A DNA stretch of 37,500 nt from Conus ventricosus (lineage: Eukaryota; Mollusca; Gastropoda; Neogastropoda; Conidae): positions 56,067,215 through 56,104,714 of the forward strand of contig CM031615.1 of assembly GCA_018398815.1 (NCBI GenBank), given 5' to 3'. Numbering within the stretch: position 1 is the stretch's first letter; the number at the start of each line of letters is the position of its first letter. Positions 21,926-33,956 of the stretch are shown one piece after another. Below the pieces are notes generated by a model. It was not told where the DNA came from, did not search any database, and saw only the letters and a program-made list of their open reading frames with translations. The position numbers were made by a program, and so were the translations under genes.

Positions 21926-22570
21926 CCTTTGTCCTCATTTTTTGTACTATTCCATCAGCATTTAATTGTCCCTGAATTGTCATTTGTTTTAAGTGTTTTG
22001 TTGTATGACATTTCAAAACATATTTTGCAATGCCTCATTTCACAAACTATCTGTGATTTCTTCTTCTTTTTTTTTCTCACTAAAGAGAAATGTACAGTCT
22101 GCATTTCTGCTGATTTTTCTGTCATTGGATTGGTGATTTTGTACCAGTGAAGCTCAGCATATTTAATGCATCACTTTTAGTACAGATTATGCAGGAATCA
22201 TTGTTCAATAATGAATTATGCAGAGCTGTGTGACTGTTGTAATGAACTAAAAATGCTGATCAGATCTTAACGAGTTCTCTTGCAACAACTGTGATATCAT
22301 GTACATGGTCATGTTTATTGAAAGGTGAGTGAAGGTGAAAACCAAGTAACATGTCTACCAATTATTTAGCAAAACATAATGGAAAAACATCTGCTGATTA
22401 AAATTTCTTCTTTCTTTTTTTTTTTTTTAGGAGGAAAGAAATTGTATTACATGACCTCAAAGCAAGTAGATGAAGAAAATAACAATCAGGAAGCAACGAG
22501 TTTCAATTCAAAAGGCCATCAACGGGCCCCAGACAAGTCGCTTAAACCCTAACTTACGGAAATCAGCATA
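21926..22570 (+). other. Intergenic, no feature seen
   Basis: AT-rich, with T runs at about 22065 and 22415-22430. No coding or RNA signal. Confidence 0.6.
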
Positions 22571-23144
22571 CCTGTCAAGTCTTTTAAAGTTTTTTCCCTA
22601 ATTCTTACGGATTTTCGACATTTTTCAAGTCTTACGGGGTACGGCAAAAACCTTACGTATTTTCCCCCCAAAAAAAAATCTGTTTCGATGGTTCGTCTGG
22701 AGCTTTTGTTTAATCGCGCGGTAACTGCATTGTGCAATCAGTGGAAGTTATAGTCTAGACGCATGCGCAAAGCATTCTACCAACACTTCCTTCACTTACG
22801 GTGTCAAAGTTGTACTTGAGCTATAACGTTCGACAGCATGGCTTCAAAACCTCCGGCTAAAAAACCGAAAACTCTACTTCGGTCGCTTCCAAACTGAGTG
22901 GGAGACAGAAAAGGAGTTTCAAAAGTTAACACCAAAATTCCGAGGAGGGAAGGAATATGCTACTGCAAAGCGTGCAGAAAAACAATGAAAGTGTCGCGTC
23001 AGGTCGTTTCGATGTGGTTTTGTCATTTCCAGTTTGTTTTTCTTATGTTACAATTTTCTATTCATGGGTTTCTTATGGTTTTCTTTTAAAACTTATGGTC
23101 AGGGGATAAAAATCTTATGACAGAGCCTAGAATAGCTTGACAGG
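22571..23144 (+). mobile_element. Decayed DNA transposon with CCTGTCAAG terminal repeats
   Basis: CCTGTCAAG at 22571 and its inverse CTTGACAGG at 23136-23144 bound a 574 bp segment. Both sub-terminal regions carry repeated CTTACGG / CCATAAG words in mirrored orientation. Inside, an ATG at 22838 opens MASKPPAKKPKTLL. One frame then gives FQTEWETEKEFQKLTP and another gives CYCKACRKTMKV. A basic start, an F.xEW motif and a C-x2-C zinc site is the N-terminal layout of transposase-derived proteins of the hAT/KIAA1586-like kind. The frames are broken by indels and the rest of the protein is missing. I could not find a convincing target-site duplication, so the exact ends are uncertain. Confidence 0.6.
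22838..23000 (+). pseudogene. Transposase N-terminal remnant (zinc-finger type)
   Basis: Three overlapping frames carry pieces of one protein: MASKPPAKKPKTLL (from 22838), FQTEWETEKEFQKLTP (from 22887) and GICYCKACRKTMKV (to about 22995). At least two frame changes are needed to link them, so it cannot be translated. The remainder of the transposase is absent between here and the right terminus. Confidence 0.5.
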
Positions 23145-24263
23145 GATGGAAATGGTTATGTAGTTCTGTGATGTGAACCAATGGTGTTTTAGGGCTCTTA
23201 AAATGCTGCATTTGCACATTCAGTATGCATTACAAGTAAGACAACACACACCCACACTCGTGTATACTTACACATATGCATGTGCGTCCACACACACACA
23301 CTACACACACACACGCATGCACACAACACTTACACACTTTCTCTGTCTCTAACAACATATCTTTGGAGATCTGTACACAGGGATGCCAACTTTCTGGAGT
23401 TGAAATTCTGGAACTAGAAGATAAAGGACAGTTTAGCTTTGAGCTGAAACCACGTTACGCCCTACTGTTTCAACTGATGAATGTTGACATAAAGATAACG
23501 TTTTTCCACTACATGCAGTTGCTGACGCTGAAAAATCTCCAGTGTGGCTTTGTTCTGCAGCATTTTATCAGCCTGCTACTAAAATTACCCCTCATCGCAT
23601 CCCCCAGTTTTCTAAGCAAAATTTCTACCCAGGATTTTTTTTTTCCCATTACTGGATTTGGAATTTCAAGAATAATTCAAAATGGAGGAAATTGTTTGAA
23701 AAAAATTCTGGATGGGTTGGCAGCTATCAGACCCTCTATCAAGTGCTTGACCACCCTCAGGACATGTAGGAACAAGTCTGGGGCAGAAGTTCCAATGTCT
23801 GTGTGCAGGAATGTGGGAGGAACGCAGCAAGAACAATGGCCTGTCAATGCACCTGTCTGTAGAATGGAAATGCCATGTCTTCTTTTATTTCAGGGGAAGG
23901 GAAGGAGTCACTGGGCACATTATCATGACAGTGGTGTTCTGGGGCAAAGCAAAGATGACCACGGGAGGCTATGTGGTCACTTGGATGAAAGGGTTCTGTA
24001 AAGTGAGGCTCTGGCGCCCTGAAAAAATTAGGGTCTTAGGACTACAGAATAGAAAAGTGTAGCACAGATATTTTTCCTTTAAAAAAAGCTGTAAACAGTT
24101 AGAAAGTTTGCTTTTTTTCAGTTGGAAAATCTAAAAAATGAGGTAAGGATTGAGGAGATGATTTGAAATAATAAACAAAAGCTTTTAACAAAGATCAAAG
24201 GAAATGCAGAACTGATATCTTCATCACCTTCACAGATCTGTTTTAATATTTTTGTGGGGGAAA

Positions 24264-24301
<38 letters not shown>

Positions 24302-26205
24302 GAGGGTGGTAGATCAGATGTTATGTTTTATTCCAATTTTTTGTCTGTGTGATGTAGAATGAAGATGAATAACAATTGAAAAATGCTTCAACATTAACGG
24401 AAACTCTGTCACAAACTGGATGCCTTGTCAAGTATTGCTTGCCACTTCAGTGTGTGTGGTGTGTGTGTGTGATATGAAACCTGATGATTCTTTTTTCCCT
24501 GACCAGCATCTTCTCGGAAATGAGCATGTCCTAGGTCCAGAAGAGAAGTTTGGGACCACACTTTCCAGTATAAATATCATTAATTCCATGGATGTATAAT
24601 CATTTTGCTCAAATGTTCAGGAAACACCTGTCAACGTGCCTCTTGGACCAACTGTTTTAAAATGGAGTTCTGAACATTATGGCATTATCACCATTATCCG
24701 ATCATTAATCATAATAAAACTGTCAGAAAATACTGTCACCCTTCAGATTATAACAGATGGGGGCCGCAAATGTTATGTTTTTAAAATCCAAATGTGCCGT
24801 TTATTGCCTGATTAGCTCTCAGACCCCATGTCAGGCTATGGATATGATTGGGTTTGGCCTGTTTCAAGTGTTATTTCTCAAATGTTTCAATGTACATGTA
24901 ATGCAAAATGGAAGCATGCTGTGCTGGCTGATGCGTGTTGTTTCAACCAGTGATTTGATTCCGGACTATGTGGATTGGTTTCTGTGTAGCTACCAGAAGG
25001 AAGTGTCAAATAATCGGCCTATTTGCAGATAGAACTCCTTGGGTGAGAAGTCTCCACTTGATACTGATAATAAATGAACAAACACAGTTTTGACACCTCT
25101 AAGGGTGTGCTTTCATGCATGTGTGTGTGTGTGTGTGATACATACATGTCTGCGTGTCACTGTGTATGGTCATGTGTGAGAATGATAGAGTGTTTGAAAT
25201 GTAGTTTGTGTGTGTATAGAAGATTGGATAGGGATGGAAGTGTCTGTGTAAATGTGGCGTGTGTGTGTGTGCGCGTGCACTTGTGTACGAGTAGGTGAGT
25301 GGTGTGTGGTGCTTGTTTGTGCATCCGTGTGTATGTGCATGAAAGGGGCTATGGGAGGCGTGAGCTTATGTGTCAATGGGAATGCCATTGTAGACAAGCC
25401 CCAAGTAGTGTATTAACAGCATTTTGCTCTGCAATTAATCATGGAAAGTTACTTTCAGGGAAAAAAAAGAAAGGTATATAATTCAGTTCTGTGTGGGCAT
25501 AAGTAACCTAGACTTCCCTTTTCAGATTTTCTCTGTCTTCAATATGAATGGTTTGCACAACAGGTGGAATGTAGTGAATTTTTTGGAAGAGTTTGATGGG
25601 TTTGTTTTGTTGGTTTTCACTCATATATTCACTCATTCTTACTGTATAAACATATAAGCAAACAAGATATATGTATATTTTTTTAATAAGGAGACACTAA
25701 GTATCATTTTCTTTGTTCTCAAAAATATACAAAACTAGCATGACTTTTTCCGATTTAAATTACCATGGATCTAATTTTCACTGTTTGTGTATTGGCCTTA
25801 TTGATTGTTGTTCTAAGATGCCACATGGATCAACAAAATCTGCATAAACACAACTGTCAAAGCACGTAAAATCAAAAACATCTTTAAAACAATAAGAGGC
25901 AGTTTTTCTATACAGCTCATTTACATACATATACAAATTTGGAATTGTATAAAAGAAAATAGGTAATCAATACAATTTACTAGTACACAACTGACATTCT
26001 CCACCTCTCTCTCACACCCAGACACATGAAACACCTTAAAGGGGTACACAGACGATTCACATTCCTTCAGAAAACTGAGGGAAATTGGATGCATGTGTAT
26101 CCATCCACACACACAGTGAATACATTTGCACACGCACCCACAAACATGCGTTTCATAATGCCTTCGTGATTCATGAAATACTTCCTCCTGATGTATCGCC
26201 TTTAG
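23145..26205 (+). other. Intergenic, no gene supported
   Basis: It holds a CA/TG tract at 23236-23330, TG tracts at 24268-24294 and 25115-25300, and AT-rich sequence. The 241-codon frame at 23276-24001 starts in the CA repeat and shows no domain or repeat of residues I recognise. ACAGGGATGCCAACTTTCTG at 23379 looks like the start of another old element, but no matching end was found. Confidence 0.55.
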
Positions 26206-26209
26206 CAGC

Positions 26210-26525
26210 TGTCCACTCTCTGCTGAGTTTAACGGGGGTGGGCTGGCCTGTGAACAAAGCATGTCCTCTTGGATCTGTGGATCCTGGGTTCACTCCCTAC
26301 TTGCCACTGCAACATGGGAGATTTTCTCTTCCGTCGATCCTTGCCCACCCTTCACCTGCTGCCTAGTGCTTCAGGTGAGACTTGACATGGAGGTCACATG
26401 TGTAAACACATGAATCAAATGTATGGACATGAAAAACACGTTCCATCCTTCAAAGAAGAAAAGACCATCCTGTACCATCTTGGGATGGATAACAAAACAA
26501 ACAATCAAACAAACAAACATGCACA
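26210..26525 (+). mobile_element. tRNA-derived SINE-like element with (CAAA)n tail
   Basis: GGTTCACTCCC at 26287-26297 is close to a B-box. The body includes GGGAGATTTTCTCTTCCG, and the element ends in an ACAAACAATCAAACAAACAA tail at 26500-26518. A B-box head plus a short A-rich tandem tail is the normal SINE layout. Confidence 0.5.
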
Positions 26526-26689
26526 CTGTGGTGTCATGGTCTGACACCGTCCTTGAAGACGGAGTGTGGCTGCCTCAATAGAGGGATTGAGAAGTTTTAT
26601 CACTGCAGCCCAGCTGACAGTACGAGCTTGTTCAACCTGTCAAACTTGTGCAAGAACAAGAAAGGCAGATCACAAAACAAGTCAAACCA

Positions 26690-26880
26690 TCAACACACAC
26701 ACACACACGCACACACACCATACATACATATATACACACACACACACAGAGTGACACACACATACTAATATGCATAGTGACACACACACAGAGTGACACA
26801 CACACATGTACACACACACACACACAGTGACAACATACACACACAGTGATACACACATACATACACACACAGTTTGTCAC
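26690..26880 (+). repeat. (CA)n microsatellite with GAGTGACACACA interruptions
   Basis: CA runs are broken by AGAGTGACACACA every 25-30 bases, giving a loose higher-order period. The open frames on both strands are repeat translations. Confidence 0.88.
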
Positions 26881-29800
26881 TGTATAGGACAGTAGACAGG
26901 ATATATGTATTAATATACCCCCCGTTAAAACCCCACCCCTTTCCCCCTTTTACTAAGTATGAACGCCACACAACAAACACACACAAAAGAAAATACAGTG
27001 CACAAACAGAAGGCTTTTTTTGCATTCACACACGCACTCTCACCCACAGAATGGCAGATGAAACACCAATACCTTTATATATCCGACACATAGGCATTTC
27101 CCCCCCCCCCCCCCACACAAAAAAAAACAAACAAACCCCAAAGAATCCAACAATACTATCAATACCCAACCATCAGCGCATGGCCCCTTATGCATACCCG
27201 TGCACGCATGTGCTGCACGTTTACATATAACAACCCTTCCCTCAGGAGGCACAGATACACACCTCAGCCCACTAAAGGCCAATACCAGAGGGACAAGGGT
27301 GAATCACATCACCTGGTAATCCGGGCTGAAATATCAAGCAAGGTTGATACGTCATAAACCCGAGATGCCCACGCAATGCTTTTCTTTCAAATGTATTCTT
27401 TATACTAATTTTTATGTGCCGGTGTCAAAACCATCGGACACCAAAGCTTAACCCCCAAATGTTCAACACCAATTGTTCAGGTAACCCGCACCCAATGTCG
27501 TACTTTCAATACTTCATCCGAAGTCCCTGGCGGGTACTTGACACAGGCAAAAAAAAAAAAAAAAAAAACCAAAAAAAACACACTACCACACACACACACA
27601 CACAAAACAAAAAAAAAACAACGGCAACACAGCGTTTCCCGATATGGTTATGAAAACGTCGTCTGCTTGACGGCGCTCTCACACTAATGCACCGCCAAAA
27701 CACAAAACCTTCACTGAAGCGCTTGATACGAAATAGGAGAGGAACGTTGTGACACGTCGAAGAACGCGGTTCCCTCCCTACCGGGCACCAACCACACCCG
27801 CGAGTCACACGCTGATGGAATACTGCGGTGGGCCTCAAGACGCTTGCCACCCTGAAGAGACAGATGAAGTCAGAGGAACTGCCACCCCTCGGACTGTGGA
27901 AGGGAGATGACGTCCCGACCGGAACGCATCCTGCCGGCTCCGGGTGCGTCCCCACTCCGCAGAGAAGTGGGCAGGGATGACAGTGGGGATGGCGGTGCCA
28001 ACTCCCACCACCTGAGAGGGCCGACCCTCACGGATTTGCCGTGTAGGGTAGGTACATAAAACTCGCCGAACCCTGTGCAAAAGGAAATGTCTTACTACCA
28101 CAGAAGAATACAGTTATACTTATTTGTTGCTTCACTAAAGTAAATGGTTCTCAGTGTTTACATGTCACCACCCAAAGTGCACAGCTAATTGGAATTTTAA
28201 ATCATGACTTATACAACCAGCCACCTTGACATCAAGATTCTCTCACACCAGAAATGTTCCATTACACATTTAAACCAATTTCATTGACTTTCCACTTCCA
28301 TCGACAGCCACGAACATAATTATAACCGTTCCTTCATAAAAGTGATTATACTGTCTGAGTTACATACCCACGACTTCATTTCCCATTGGGTCTCTAAGAC
28401 AATGATTTAATAGGATTATAAATCATATTCACTTCAAAACAACAAACTAACAATCCGACCGTTAGTGACCCAGTATCGGTCACAATTCAGGATCAATTAC
28501 TTAGTAACATGCTTAATAGAATCAAACACATTTCAAGCAAAACCAAAATAATAGAATTGAACCCGGTTATCCAAATTCTTAGCAGGCACAATCATAATCC
28601 TACAAATGTCATCGGAAATTATCAAGCGCTGGGGCAATCACCAATTACATAATCTCGACAAGGATTTCCGAACGCTGCTATACATTGTCATACTGACACC
28701 ACAATGCTGCGGAAAACATCTTTGAATACTGACGCACCCCCGTCGACTAAAACAACCACATACATACATATATACATCAAATGTAGGCTTCTGAGGCACA
28801 ATTCCCAAATATCTCATACCTTTTATTATTATCATCTGCTATTTTTTTCTCCTTATTTAAAATCGTAATAACCTGTACCAAGTAATCTAACTAATACTAC
28901 TACCGTATTTAACACAATCAAAAATTTCACCTGCAAATCTTTAATAATAATTTAAAAAAAAAAAAAAATTCTTATAAAAAATATAATGATCCTTAATTTT
29001 CCTTTCCCGCCCATCCACCCTGGTTTAGTTCCGAGCGCAAACACCAAAAGAGAACTTCTACAAGACCTGTCTATCCGAGGAACCACCACCCGTCACCTAT
29101 CGATAAACCTCACACACGCCCAGACATCACATGCAGTCTGCTCTCCGTACCTGGCACGCACCGCGTGACAGTCTCCTCTTTTAATATTAAAAGTTCCCGT
29201 CCTCCGATACCAACGTACACTCTCAGAAAATAACCAATCTTTATTAAACTTAAAACCAATATTCTGTACACCAGCGACCACTACCAAGTACAACATTTTT
29301 ATGTCTTAGCACATCACTAACCGCTGTAACACATCCACTTATCTCTATCAGGTAGAACCGAGACACACATTATTTCATTCCCATATGTACGGTTTTTCCT
29401 CGACCTTATCTCTTCAAACTTCCGCCCATTTAATTTCCTCCTCTTAGTCAAATTCACATAGAAAGAATCTTTGCGAATAAAAATCAAATTAAAAGGAAAT
29501 CCTCCATTCCGGAACTGAAATACAAAAGTTGATGAACCCATAATACCCGCAAACAACCAACTACACGCCCTCCAAAATTTCCGCTACTTTATACGCTCAC
29601 CTTGGACAACAACAGGAACGACACACAATGGACGACACCCTCAGTCGCCGGGACACTGCCAGACAGCCAACGCCCTGGTACGTGCAGAACCCCCCGCTGA
29701 ACACCGAAACATCGACAGTCTTCAACCTGGTAGCCAAACCTTCAAAAGTCGGTCGAGGGCATACCGAGACCCCTGCCCCAACGGCAGAACAAACATGAGC

Positions 29801-30010
29801 ACGAGGCCAACCAACCTTCGCGGATAACGCCTCAATTCGTACTGACTTGCAGACACACGACGACACTACGAGTTCACCTCGGGAAACTCACAAGACAGCA
29901 CTCACATTCACGGAATTCCCCATACACATCGAAGAACTCCAGTTTCACGAGCGTTAGTTTACACACGTAACCTCACTATTCCGACGAGCTTGACACTCTC
30001 CTCCCTCCCC
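26881..30010 (+). other. Gene-free segment with strong C over G strand skew
   Basis: From about 27300 to 30000 the plus strand is C- and A-rich and G-poor; for example 29401-29460 contains 20 C and 3 G. CpG is not depleted: it is dense at 27620-28060 and again at about 29580-29990. A C run (27100-27114), an A run (27550-27568) and CA tracts occur. Minus-strand frames at 27506-28101 are open but show nothing recognisable. Neither a promoter nor a coding region can be demonstrated. Confidence 0.5.
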
Positions 30011-31260
30011 CCTCCAAGAGTTAACAGGTAAGCAAATTCCCGGCAGGATTCACGCACTTCACGGTCACTGCCACCTGGCACTGGACGGGCCACACTCCAC
30101 AATTGTCACTGAGGCGACATGTGTCAGTTCGTGCGTGACAATAATAAAACACATGCATACATACACACACACACAGTGACACACACACACACGTGCTGAG
30201 AGGGCTGGGCATTCCCTTACACTCCCAGATTGAAAAGAGAAGGACTGCAGAATGGACATTTTAGTGTTCACACTGGACAGTGTTTTCAAGTTTCAATATA
30301 TAAACTGCCAGAAAACGAGTACAAAAGAAAAAAAAGCTGGCATGTCATTAACTGTTAAAAGATTATTAAAAAAAAGTTATACAAGTTACCAGAACAAAGA
30401 AAGGAGAATGGTCCACACAGGCAGAAAAACAGTAGCACAGAATACAGAAAGACGAAACAACAACAACAACAATATATTCTTTTTTAAAAGGTTGAGTCAA
30501 AGAGAGTAAAAGAAAAGAGGAAGTTATCAGCACAGAACGTCCAGAAGCTGGTGGAGCTATTTGATGGTCATACAAATACACACACAAAAATGTCACCAAG
30601 GGAAACCTCAGAGTTCTAGCCCAAAGGAATGATGGAGCAAAAGCAGACTGATCAATCACAGATGGTCTTACAAAAACGAAAAAAACAAAAAACAAACAAA
30701 AAAAGGATGAGAAGGGACTAATAACTTTGTGGCAATCTTCAAGTGCTCACACTATGTGTGACGAAGTAACACAAAGTTGATAAATAAAATAATACTGTGC
30801 TTTAAAACAAAAAAGGGCTGCTTGAGCTTGCACCGTGGAAACAGGATGGTATTCTTTTAGAAAGAAAGGCGAGGAAGAACACTGAAAAAAAAAAAAAAAA
30901 AAAAAAATTAGGATTCTGCCCAGAAACAGATAAAACTGTCCTGCACAATATTCCGCCTACAATGCAATTGGTACCACTGCTGTGTGTGGCATGGTGGTCA
31001 GAGTCGCAGAATGTGGTTTGGGAGGCTATGGTTCCATTCTCATCAGAGCCATCTGTTTGTGAGATCCACGGCCCAACCAGCTCCTACCTAGAGTCATGTC
31101 TGCTGGGGGCATCACATAAGAAAACTGGAACTACCGGGGAGTTTTATGCATGTGACATGTTGGTCAGCTTTACTGATCAACACTACTGGTGTCTGTATCT
31201 CGCTGGCAGATACCAGTACATATTAAGCAAGTAAGATCAACATAAAGTTTCAAACTCTGT
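30011..31260 (+). other. Intergenic with a possible SINE-like unit at about 30960-31240
   Basis: GGTTCCATTCT at 31030 resembles a degenerate B-box, with GTGGCATGGTGG upstream in A-box position. A CA tract lies at 30160-30195 and A runs at 30880-30906. No gene was found. Confidence 0.4.
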
Positions 31261-31264
31261 CGCT

Positions 31265-31600
31265 CTTTATGCCCTCCTCTCATGGAGGCCTTGATCTGGC
31301 TTTCCTCTCCATGTCTGTGCCTGTTAGTGAGTTTGTGCTGAGGTTGTTAGCATCAGCACGTTTGTGGGATTGTGACTGGATATACGCGGCGGCACCCTAC
31401 ACAGACTGAAGTTCACTGGTGCTGGCATCACAATTAAACAATCATTGTTGTCAGGAGGGGGCCCTAGGGTGGTGTCCTGCATATACTGGATCAAGAACAT
31501 GCCTCACCGAACAACATCCACATGACTAGGCGGCAGTGAAGTCTCTGTTTCCGATGGGCTGCCTCATGATGAATCGACACTGCTCGCTTCCCAAGGATTG
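31265..31600 (+). repeat. Dispersed repeat, copy 3
   Basis: Related to copies near 5780 and 20970. Shared blocks include GGCTTTCCTCTCCATGTCTG, AGCATCAGCACGTTTGTGGG, GACTGGATATACGCGGCGGC, TGGCATCACAATTAAACAAT and GGCAGTGAAGTCTCTGTTTC. Alignment was made by eye. Confidence 0.45.
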
Positions 31601-32369
31601 TTGGTGTCGGGGTGGCAGTGAGGCAAACCGGAGTTTAGTTAGGGGCAAGAGGCCAGAATGATCAGCATAGGAGTGATATAACTGAAGAGGCACAAAACAT
31701 GAGACAGGGGAAAAAAAATGGCAAGTCATGTCATTCATGCAAAGCTAATCAATAACACTTTTCGTCTTTCCCCCTAAACCTTGAAACACATGCACACGAT
31801 GTGATTCATGTTAGAAATGTCTGACTGTGAGGAATTAGATGGACAAAAAAAGTCATGTTTAATTTTTTTTAAAATGACAGAGAGAAAAAAAGAAACATAC
31901 ACAGTTATCTACAACGATCATAACTTAGTTGTTCAGCTTTTGACAAAATTGGGCTATTCAAAGGGAACCAGCTATTCTGTTTCTTCTAAGGTAGTATTAC
32001 TACCTAGAATTTTGACCAAAAATTGACTTTTCTTTTTTTGTCAATTACACTGATGTTTTCTTCTGATGACACAAGTCTTTAGTTTCATGTACATTCTGAG
32101 TTATACTGATATGTTGTACGATTTTTGTGCTATTGTCTGGGTGAGCAAAAATGGCATCTTTTGAAAGAAAACAAAAAATCAGCGTTTTAGTATGCCAACA
32201 AAAGCAACGTCTGCTATAGATAATAAATAACTTCTGCCGGCGCCTATGGCCCAAGAATGGTAACTCCAGTTCATTGCAAATGGTTGTCTCCATGTGTATT
32301 TGTTGTTCTTAGATGTTTTTATACTAATTTCTTTTGCGTATTGACAAAGCTCTGTTTTCAATCTCCAGC

Positions 32370-32471
32370 ATGTCTCGTGACGAGAAAATGATAGGCAAAA
32401 GGCCCAAGAAGAGGAGATTCTGTGGAAACAAGCACACTAGACACCAGAAGATGGATCTAGAAATAATGTGA
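32370..32471 (+). pseudogene. Short frame with basic RRFCGNKHT motif, possible transposon remnant
   Basis: An ATG at 32370 opens 33 codons reading MSRDEKMIGKRPKKRRFCGN followed by KHTRHQKM and a stop. Basic starts ending in a '(K/R)R(F)xGN(K/Q)HT' motif recall N-termini of transposase-like proteins in invertebrates. That is a resemblance from memory, not a search result. No larger frame follows. Confidence 0.3.
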
Positions 32472-32889
32472 ACTCAGCTGCAGTGAGGAAGAACCGGTTC
32501 AATCAGAACAAAAGGGTGCCACGCCCACTCGGTCTCAGGTGAAGATTCAGAACTTGTAAGACATCATGAAAGCCTCTGAATTATTTGTTGTCTTTCCTTC
32601 CATCAGTTCATTACCTTCTCTTACCTACGACTTCACAGCTACTTCATATGAAACAGCTTTGCCGAAAAGATCCTAGATCCACCCCTTGATATAGATCCAC
32701 GCTATGGATCCACACCAGAATTTCACGGGTTCGTTTTTTATGTTATATTCTAATCCTTCCCCCTCATTTCATAAAGTTCAGTTCTGTGAATTCTGCACAC
32801 TCTTGTTGACAGTCGAACAAACAAACAAACTGGCAGATGCAGGAGATAACCATGACATCTGTAGAGGAAGTGCAGAGGCCATATATATA

Positions 32890-33400
32890 TTATATAGGGT
32901 ATTTATATAGCGCCTATCCTCAGTCACAAACCAAGCTCTAAGCGCTTTACAATAAACACACTACCTCACTCACTCAACGGGCTGCCTACCCAGGTAGAGC
33001 CGGCCGAAGAGCAGCCTACTGGCGCTCATTCAGTCGTTTCCCGTACCATTCAAATATCAGTCACTCATTTTCATTTATCTCATTTATTCCTCCAGTTTCT
33101 CACAATAGGATACATACGTTGTTTATACGTGTCCTCCATTTCCACCGGTACACGATGGCACACGATAGCAATAATTGACAATTTTTGTGGCTTTGTAAGA
33201 AATACCAGGCGGCTACCTTCAATCTACATCAATTTTGCCAGGGCAGCGGGGAACCCCCCTGCTCTTTTCGATTTTTAACTGCCGTGGGTTCTTTAACGTG
33301 TGCAGGGGGCCAGGAAGGCACACGGGTCCGACTCGCTTATAGTCCCCATCCGATGGACTTGACGTTCAGTTCGATTTGTCATTCAAACTGCGAAATACAA
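32890..33400 (+). repeat. Interspersed element: TATATAGCGCC ... AAGCGCTTTACAA
   Basis: The opening TATTTATATAGCGCCTATCC, then GCTCTAAGCGCTTTACAATA, and the later GTGGGTTCTTTAACGTG and CCCCATCCGATGGACTTGAC are words I associate with a very common dispersed repeat of marine invertebrate genomes. They occur in the usual order. GAGCCGGCCGAAGAGCAGCC lies between them. The open frame at 33185-33466 is part of this element and not a gene. Confidence 0.6.
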
Positions 33401-33956
33401 ATACTGAAAAACATGTTGCAGAGGGGTCAGCCCACTATGAACAGCGTTCACCGTTTCGCTTGTTAGTTGCCAGATTACACTGCTTAAAAAAAGAAAGAAA
33501 AAAAGGTGGCATGTTGTCAACTATAACATGCAAAAGAAGTAAAAAGAATTTTGCACAAAACAAGGAAAAGGCACATGGGCTACCAAGGCAGACAATATGT
33601 GGATAACACTACAGAACATATAAAAAAAAAGAAAAAAAAAGAAGAAGGAATTGCAGAAATGGGGAAAATATCACATATTCTTAGAAGGCAGAATACAATT
33701 TATACTGAAAGACACAACTCCCTGCCCCCTCATCTCTGCCCCTTCTTCCAGAATCCACATGGGGAGTTTAGAAGAAAAACAAAATTCAACCTCTGCAGAT
33801 CTTAACAAGGCACTGTATATGACAATGTTAACCTGGGCCAGTTGGGGATATGAAAGTGTCTCTCTGGACACTGTGGTGGGATTCATCATGTATACATTTA
33901 CATCTATCAATTTATAGCTATTATCTCTCTCTATCATCTATCTATCTCTCTATATC

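Noticed and set aside
23276..24001. 241-codon plus-strand frame
   Set aside because: It starts inside a CA tract, has no recognisable domain, no codon bias and no splice context. Probably a chance frame in old repeat sequence.
27506..28101. Minus-strand coding gene in the CpG-dense segment
   Set aside because: Two overlapping open frames exist, but the residues show no domain, the high GC lowers stop frequency, and no splice context supports an exon.
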